This document shows, in pieces, positions 1 through 64,000 of a DNA stretch of 64,000 nucleotides; position 1 is the first letter of the stretch, and each line of letters starts with the position of its first letter. The stretch lies in the NCBI GenBank assembly GCA_018340805.1, contig JACMZG010001908.1, forward strand, positions 43,626,332 to 43,690,331. Reading direction: 5' to 3'. Both the position numbers and the translations under genes were made by a program. This stretch comes from Microvelia longipes (lineage: Eukaryota; Arthropoda; Insecta; Hemiptera; Veliidae). The notes below the pieces were generated by a model. That model did not search any database, was not told the origin of the DNA, and saw only the letters and a list, made by a program, of their open reading frames with translations.

Positions 1-206
1 ATCTATTATTATTTATGTATGTATTTGTGTGTATATATGTATGTTATGTATGTGTGTGTGTATATGTGTATGTATGTATGTGTGTGTGTATATGTATGTA
101 TATGTATATATATGTATATGTGTGTATGTGTATGTATGTATGTATGTGTGTATATATGTATGTATGTGTGTGTGTGTATATATGTGTATGTATGTATGTA
201 TGTAAG
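1..206. repeat. (TATG/TGTA)n microsatellite
   Basis: Alternating purine-pyrimidine array of TATG, TGTG and TATA units. All long open frames here (Tyr/Val/Cys or Tyr/Ile/His repeats) are artefacts of the array. Confidence 0.95.
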
Positions 207-812
207 AGTAAGCACTTAGCATATAAGTTTTAGAGTTAGGTTTTTGAGTAATTAAAGTATAGTTAGACACAGATATTCCTTCCACAACTCAGGGCACTCC
301 GCCTTTAAAGTGGAAGATTTTCCGATAGCCACAGTTATATCACAACAACCAAATGATCACCATATGATTAATGTTCATATTTTATATTAATATGATGTTT
401 GTGCCACTTCTCTAGTTTATGTGACCCTATTTTTCTTTGAATCAATTTACTAATTAATTCATTAGAAGCGTAAGGAAGGGATCATCTAATCTAAAGAAGT
501 GGCATGTTTTATACATATATAAGATATTAATTATTTATGTAATGTTGTGTATTATTTATATTATTGTAAAAGTTGGAAATAAAAAAATTAAAAAAAAAAA
601 ATTCTCTCCTGCTTCTCTTTATATTAAAACTCAAATACGTCCTATATATTTTGCTTTGCATTCAAATACTTCAACGTTCTACCCTCTTCATTTCATCTAT
701 GTTTTAATTTCCTATCTTAAAGACAGATTGTACTTAACTGCCCCTCAGTACGAATTTATATACTATGTGAAATAAGGAATTAAACAAAACACTTTATTAC
801 ACTATTTATTCA
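207..812. other. Intron, nothing recognised
   Basis: AT-rich, no gene or repeat recognised. The same holds for 1510-1867 up to the exon a acceptor. Confidence 0.6.
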
Positions 813-1509
813 GGTCCCTGGTTATTGGTGCTAGAGGGAAGACAAGACCTGTTAGAGTCACTGGTTTTGGTCCTAGAGGGAGACAAGACCTGTTAGAGTC
901 ACTGGTTATTGTCCTAGAGGAAGACAAGACCTGTTAGAGTCCTGGTTATTGGTGCTAGAGGGAAGACAAGACCTGTTAGAGTCCCTGGTTATTGGTCCTA
1001 GAGGGAAGACAAGACCTGTTAGAGTCCCTGGTTATTGGTCCTAGAGGGAAGACAAGACCTGTTAGAGGCCCTGGTTATAGAGGGAAGACAAGACCTGTTA
1101 GAGTCCCTGGTTATTGGTCCTAGAGGGGACAAGACCTGTTAGAGTCCCTGGTTATGAGACCTGGTAGTAGAGGGAAGACAAGACCTCTTAGAGTCCTGGT
1201 TATTCCTAGAGGAAGACAAGACCTGTTAGAGTCCCTGGTTATTGTACTTGGAGGGAAGACCTGTTAGAGTCCCCTTGTTAGAGTCCCCCTGGTTAGAGTC
1301 CTGGTTATTGTACCTGGAGGGAAGACAAGACCTGTTAGAGTCCCTGGTTATTGTACCTGGAGGGAAGACAAGACCTGTTAGAGTCCCTGGTTTGTACCTG
1401 GAGGGAAGACAAGACCTGTTAGAGTCCCTGGTTATTGGTCCTAGAAGGAAGACAAGACCTGTTAGAGTCCCTGGTTATTGGTCCTAGAGGGAAGACAAGA
1501 CCTGTTAGT
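813..1509. repeat. 43-bp minisatellite, about 16 degenerate copies
   Basis: Unit CCCTGGTTATTGGTCCTAGA + GGGAAGACAAGACCTGTTAG + AGT repeats across about 700 bp with small deletions, ending about 360 bp before trio exon a. A frame reading LEGRQDLLESLVI is a by-product. Confidence 0.95.
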
Positions 1510-1867
1510 GGAGGGCGTATCAGATGGAACTACATAAAACCTACTGAAAGATGTCTAGTAGGGTTTGCTGTGCAAATTATCGTTTCTTATTGTAATTTTA
1601 AATATATTATCTTTTTTCAATTCGCTTGAGCAGGGAATAATGGAAGTTAAGCGATTAAAAGAGAAAGATAAAAAGTGGAATTCGAGGGAATGAAATTGTC
1701 CGAACATTTTTTTTTGTATTTATATAATGAAAATATTTTGATTGAAGTAGTCTTTAGTTAAGAAAAACTCGGTAGTTTTTTTACGGTTACCTCTTGCAGC
1801 TGCGGAATCTCGTGATGATTAACTTCATACTTAAAATAAAATAAAAATATTTTTGTTTGTGTTGCAG

Positions 1868-59278
<57,411 letters not shown>

Positions 59279-59439
59279 GTACGTTCATTTTTTAACGTAA
59301 TTAACAAGGCCATAAAAAAATACATTTTTGAGAAAAAAGTTGAGAGAAATTTGTTCATCAGGAAGTTTCACTGCATTAAAGTAAGGTATAAATAAGACTT
59401 AAACCTTAAACTGCCTTGTGGTCTCGACCGTTAGAGCAT

Positions 59440-60215
59440 CAAGAATTCTGACTAAGAATACTAATTAAGGAGCAATTAGTCTACTAGGTAAAGGGCTATA
59501 GGTCTACTAAGAGGACTAGGTCTACTAGGTAAGGGCTACAGGTTATAGGTAAGAGCTATAGGTCTACTAAGAGGACTGGTCTACTAGGTTAGGGCTAGAG
59601 GGGCTAAGAGGACTAGGTACCAGGGAAGGGTACAGGTAAGGACTAGTAAGGGGGCTACAGGGGGGGACTAGGTAAGGGGCTACAGGTGTACTAAGAGGAC
59701 TAGGTAAGGGGCTGCAGGTGTACTAAGAGGACTAGGAGGACCACTCAGGAGTCTTAAAAACCCCTAATTGTTCAGATGAAATCCCGGTTTGAAATTTTTC
59801 GCAAACAAAAAACAAAAATTTTCCTAGGGGCTATAGCTACTAGGTAGAAAGGTCTACTAAGAGGACGGTCTACTGTTAGGGCTAGAGGGACTAAGACAGG
59901 TAGGGGCTACATGTGTATACTTAGGACTAGGAAGGGGCTACAGGTACTAAGAGGACTAGGTAAGGGGCTATGTGTACTAGAGGTAGGTAAGGGTAAGAGT
60001 AAAGACTAGGTAGGGGCTGGCAGGTGTACTAAGAGGTAGGTAAGGGCTGCAGGTGTACTAAGAGGACTAGGTAAGGGGCTGCGGTTACTAAGGACTAGGA
60101 GGGACCACTCAGGAGTCTTAAAAACCCCTAATGTTCAGATGAATCCGGTTGAAATTTTCGCAAAAAAAACAACAAAATTTCCTACATATACGTATAAATG
60201 AGGAAAAGTAAAACC
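59440..60215. repeat. Minisatellite with a co-amplified retroposon fragment
   Basis: Degenerate units of about 33 bp (CTAAGAGGACTAGGTAAGGG + GCTACAGGTGTA) fill 59440-59740 and 59860-60100. Each block ends in the same family A piece (GACCACTCAGGAGTCTTAAA, 59741 and 60105), so block plus fragment were duplicated as about 365 bp. Confidence 0.85.
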
Positions 60216-61049
60216 CAAGTCAAGGCGTAAAATATGAGTAGAAAGAAAAATCAGTCAATAAATAATAAGAATATTTGTGACAAAGTCACAAATAAAATAA
60301 ATAAGAAGCGTGTTTAAAAATCAAGTAAAGACATAAAATTTAAACATAATAATAAAATCAAAGGCATAAATAACAAGCGTAAGTAAAAATCTATTAGTCT
60401 TGTATGTGGAAAAAATTAGAGTAAAAGCAGGCTTAAGTCACATGTGTGGTCAATCCACCTCGTCCCATCCATTTCAAAAACCGCAGTTGCTGAGAACACA
60501 CGAAATCGATTCGTTACTGTTCCATTCTATTCTATACACCTGCGTTCTCGTTTAAACATTTTGTCCGAAACAAATATTTTTTTTGTGCCACTATTATATG
60601 ATACGTTGAAAAGTGGTTTTTATAATTCAAACGGGGTAAAAGCCATTATTTCGTTAAGAGTGGATGTTTTGTTTTATTTTTTACCTCGTTCTTCCGGTTT
60701 CCGGCTATTTCTAACCGTTTTCTAGTCTGACCGATTCTACGTTACAAAATCCTTTCTGCTTAAAAACTAAGACCTACATATGAGCTTTCTGAAAATAAAA
60801 CTGATTTTAATTATTTATATTTTACTTTTCATTTTTTTCCGGGAATAACTTTTTGCCTTAATCGAAAAAACTCTTTTGTTATCATGAGTTGTCTTGATGA
60901 AGGAAGTATTTTATGTGTTATAGATTTTAGTAAGTTTCCATCAGAAAATGACGATTTTTAGCGAATTATCTTTGAAAGTAATTCGCTAATGTGGTAGCTC
61001 GTATGGTGGTGATCAGCCCGGGTGTTTAACCAAAATTTGGTACAAAAAT

Positions 61050-61440
61050 CACCCTTAGGGAGGACAAGAACTCTATTGAAAACCAGATTGTTGGGACGTC
61101 ATTAATCTGGTTTATTAAGACAACGAAATTATTTTTTATAAAATCGGTGCTTTTAGGGTTTACATGTTTTGCCGGAATAAAGGTCTTAGTTTATGTATTG
61201 GTGTCTGGAATCGATTTATTTTGATCCTAAGTCGATACGCCCACTCTAAGTAACCAAAAACCCGAAAAAACTGGAAAATCAAAAGATCCGTAGTATAACA
61301 AAAATAATTAATATGACCGGGTTTACTCAGTTTATATGGATGTAGAATCCAATAAAACCAGCATATGGAATCAGAAAACCCGCAATGACTAGGTAAAATA
61401 ACCATAACATCATAAATCCGCAAACATTTAAATTGATTAA
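61050..61440. repeat. Dispersed repeat family C, copy 3
   Basis: GGACAAGAACTCTATTGAAA + ACCAGATTGTT as at 17997, then CTAAGTCGATACGCCCACTC. Confidence 0.6.
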
Positions 61441-61579
61441 GGTATATGTTATGTACTACTTTATAGGCTTAAAGAGGTTAAACTGTTTAACGCACCACTT
61501 CTCTCTCGCTCTTTCTATATAAGTGGGTATATTTGTCAATAGTATAGTGTATTATGTTTAGTGTCAGAATTACTTTGAA

Positions 61580-61940
61580 CGCTCTTAATGTAGTTTAGTC
61601 CAACAATCACTCCACAGTGTATTCATTCGTATATATTGTTTAAGTGCCAGAAATTTACTTTCTGCCTATAAATTGTAGTTTAGTTACACAAGTCACTCCA
61701 CATTTCATCTGTATAAACTATGGAAATAACAAGAATTTACTTTTAACGTCTTCCTCTCTAATAATTAGTTTAATAGTTACCAACAATTTACTTGTATATT
61801 CTGTATAATTTGTTTAAAGGTTGCCAGAATACTTCCTTCACTCCACAGTGTATTTATTCTGTATAATTTTGTTTAAAGTTGCCAGAATTTACTTCTTAAC
61901 GTATTCTCTCTGTATAATTGCGGTCAAAGTTGTCAATTTT
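61580..61940. repeat. Degenerate tandem repeat of about 100 bp
   Basis: Repeated CACTCCACAGTGTATT.ATTC + GTATAATTTGTTTAAAG + TTGCCAGAATTTACTT, three to four diverged copies. Confidence 0.7.
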
Positions 61941-62599
61941 ACTATGATCTAAATTTAGAGAGTGGTGAAGCAGTTCTGGATAGTTATAGTAGAGGAAGAG
62001 GAGGCAGACAGTGTGGCATGAAGGGAGTGTGCCCTATAACCCTGACCTCGTCCTAACCCAGTCCTATAATCAATAATACTAGAATTAGGCGCTCCCTTAT
62101 TTCCTTCTCGGTTATCCGAGTTACTAGGAAACGTATGCATGCAGCATCCAGTATCTTTACTACACCCTAAATTAGTGCTTTGTCACTTTAATATTTACTC
62201 TAAAACATAATTTAGCGATAACAGAAAACTTAGTCGTTATGTCAACAACAATATTTCATTCTATGATGTCGATGTCATTTCTAAAATAGTATTTAATGTA
62301 TTATCCAGATGTTGATGTTTCAATGTTCGCTTCTATAATTTAAATGATAAAATTTAAAGTTCACTTTTCTGTTGTATCAATTACAAAAACTCATAGAGAG
62401 GTTCTATCAAAATGTATCGTCTTTTTGTTGTTATAGTTGTTGTTTATATAACTGCCCATAACATGAGGGTCATTCCATATCTTATCAACACAGGTAAAAA
62501 CACTTGATGTCTCCGATTTTAATATAACTTGGCTGACAGGTAGGCACCATAGAAAAAAGAAAAAATACAGATTTTGGCTCATTTGGTGCAGCCGTATTG

Positions 62600-63380
62600 C
62601 CGCATTATGGTGGTGAATTTTCCGAAAAATGTGATTTTTCAACATTTCTTTGACTACAAAAATGGCTGTATCTAAAATTTGCGTAGGGTATGATTTTTAT
62701 TTTGGTAGCGTTTGAAAACTTAAACTTGGCCCTTTCAAATAGATTCTACATACTTATGGATAATTAGTTACAAGTTTTTTATTATGAGCAAATATAAAAT
62801 AAAAATGCTGATATCTCAAAAAGCTAATGTTTAAAATTTTTGAACAAATTCCTTAAAAGAGCTTAAACTGTTAGTAAAATGTCCACAAAGTTTCAGTTTG
62901 GGGCCGCCATGGGATTGGACACATACGCCAAGGTATGTCAAAGTGTACAAAAGTCACTGTTTTGCAATTTCTATCAATGATTATGTGATAGATCTTAACT
63001 TTTTTTCAGTTTGACATATATTGACACACGTTATGCGCTACTGTGCCCAATCCCATGGCGGTCACAAAATTAAACTTTGTGGACATTTTACTAACATTGT
63101 AAGCTCTTTTTAGGAATTTGTTCAAAATTTTTAAAATTGGCTTTTTGAGGTATTAGCATTTTTATTTTTTATTTGCTCATAATAAAAACTTGTAACTAAT
63201 TATCTTCTAATTAGATTCTACAAAAGTATGTAGAATCTATTTTAAAGAGCCAAGTTTAAGCTTTCAAACGCCACCAAAATAAAAGTTATAACCCACGCTG
63301 AATTTCAGATACATCCATTTTTGTAGTCAAAGAATTGTTAAAAAATCATATTTTTTGGAAATTTTACCACTCTACTGTAG
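62600..63380. mobile_element. Foldback element with about 370-bp arms
   Basis: The arms 62600-62970 and 63000-63380 are complements: TTTGACTACAAAAATGG, GTAGAATCTA.TT..AAAG, TAATTAGTTACAAGTTTT, AAAATGTCCACAAAGTTT, GCCATGGGATTGG. No coding frame. The last exon-free intron lies on both sides. Confidence 0.85.
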
Positions 63381-63719
63381 TAATATTCCTGTATGCGTAA
63401 TTTCCTTCGTATCTCTGGTAAGGCATCTTAACTAGAAATAGGAAATTTTCTATGGGGCACGATAACATTTGATCGTTTTTTTGGATTGAAATGACACTTA
63501 GAACAAAAACCAACCTTGTTAATGTCCCGGACCCTATAGTTTGTTAAATATGTGTGTCATCATTAACCCAATAAATGACCCCACAAACATTTCAAAAAAT
63601 CACAAATTTTCAAATTGAGTTTAGATTGGGCTGAAATGTTTTACACACATACTACTATAAATGCTTCACAAACGTACGAAGATTCAATGTATTACCTGTA
63701 TTAATTACGGTGTTTTATT

Positions 63720-63990
63720 GATTTACATGTATATGTAACCAAAACATGTCATTAATGGAGATGTAAATAAGTCAAGCTTTTTCTCTAATACATTTGAAAG
63801 TTCGGTTATATCGTGGCAGTATGCCACTTATATAAACCAGTAATATAACGAAATGACAAAATATAACTACCATATGGCCTCGGATCGGCCACAGTAAGGT
63901 GCGCAAAGCGGCCCCCAGCGACGACGCTGGGTAGCACCCAAGGCGCGAAGCGTCGAGGCCGATCTTCAAATTTGGTAGATATTGAAATCT
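63720..63990 (+). repeat. GGCCGC-hairpin repeat family D, copy 3
   Basis: ATATCGTGGCAGTATGCCAC, TATAAACCAGTAATATAACG and a GC-rich end rich in GCGAAGCG, parallel to 31080-31215. Confidence 0.6.
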
Positions 63991-64000
63991 ACCAAATTTA

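Noticed and set aside
1242..1629. Frames reading LEGRQDLLESLVI
   Set aside because: Product of the 43-bp minisatellite; no splice or start context.

Overview
This window is eukaryotic nuclear DNA, most likely from an insect with an AT-rich, transposon-rich genome. Coding sequence occurs only as short exons with GT..AG introns. The one recognisable host gene matches the animal Rho-GEF Trio/Kalirin (trio in insects). Simple (AT)n arrays, MITEs, tRNA-derived SINEs and decayed non-LTR retrotransposons fill the introns. I cannot fix the order; a hemipteran-like genome is a guess from repeat style only.

Layout. Fifteen phase-consistent plus-strand exons of trio lie between 1868 and 59278 and encode 1016 codons. 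The gene is open at both ends of the window. Exons 1-10 (1868-20827) encode the last spectrin repeats. Exons 11-13 (22214-24921) encode the first DH (RhoGEF) domain and the start of its PH domain. Exon 14 (25302-25631) finishes PH1 and adds a Ser/Asp-rich linker. A 33.4-kb intron follows, and exon 15 (59020-59278) encodes the first SH3 domain and a proline-rich tail. The second DH-PH module and later exons would lie beyond 64000. The N-terminal Sec14 domain and earlier spectrin repeats would lie upstream of position 1.

Inside the 33-kb intron, 42019-42309 is an isolated GC-rich open frame. It has an in-frame upstream stop and a strong splice donor whose phase fits the SH3 exon. I propose it as an alternative first exon for a short Trio isoform that starts at SH3.

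The rest is mobile or repetitive DNA. It includes: a large retroposon family carrying a 5S-rRNA-like segment (about ten pieces); a tRNA-derived SINE family (four copies) plus two other tRNA-headed retroposons; a 5-kb element with kilobase inverted arms around a dead reverse transcriptase; a 5'-truncated R2-like retrotransposon tail on the minus strand; several MITE families, one with a perfect 8-bp target duplication; four loci with hammerhead-ribozyme-like cores; at least six minisatellites; and 13 (AT)n arrays. No CRISPR arrays, operons, rRNA operons or intact tRNA genes were seen.
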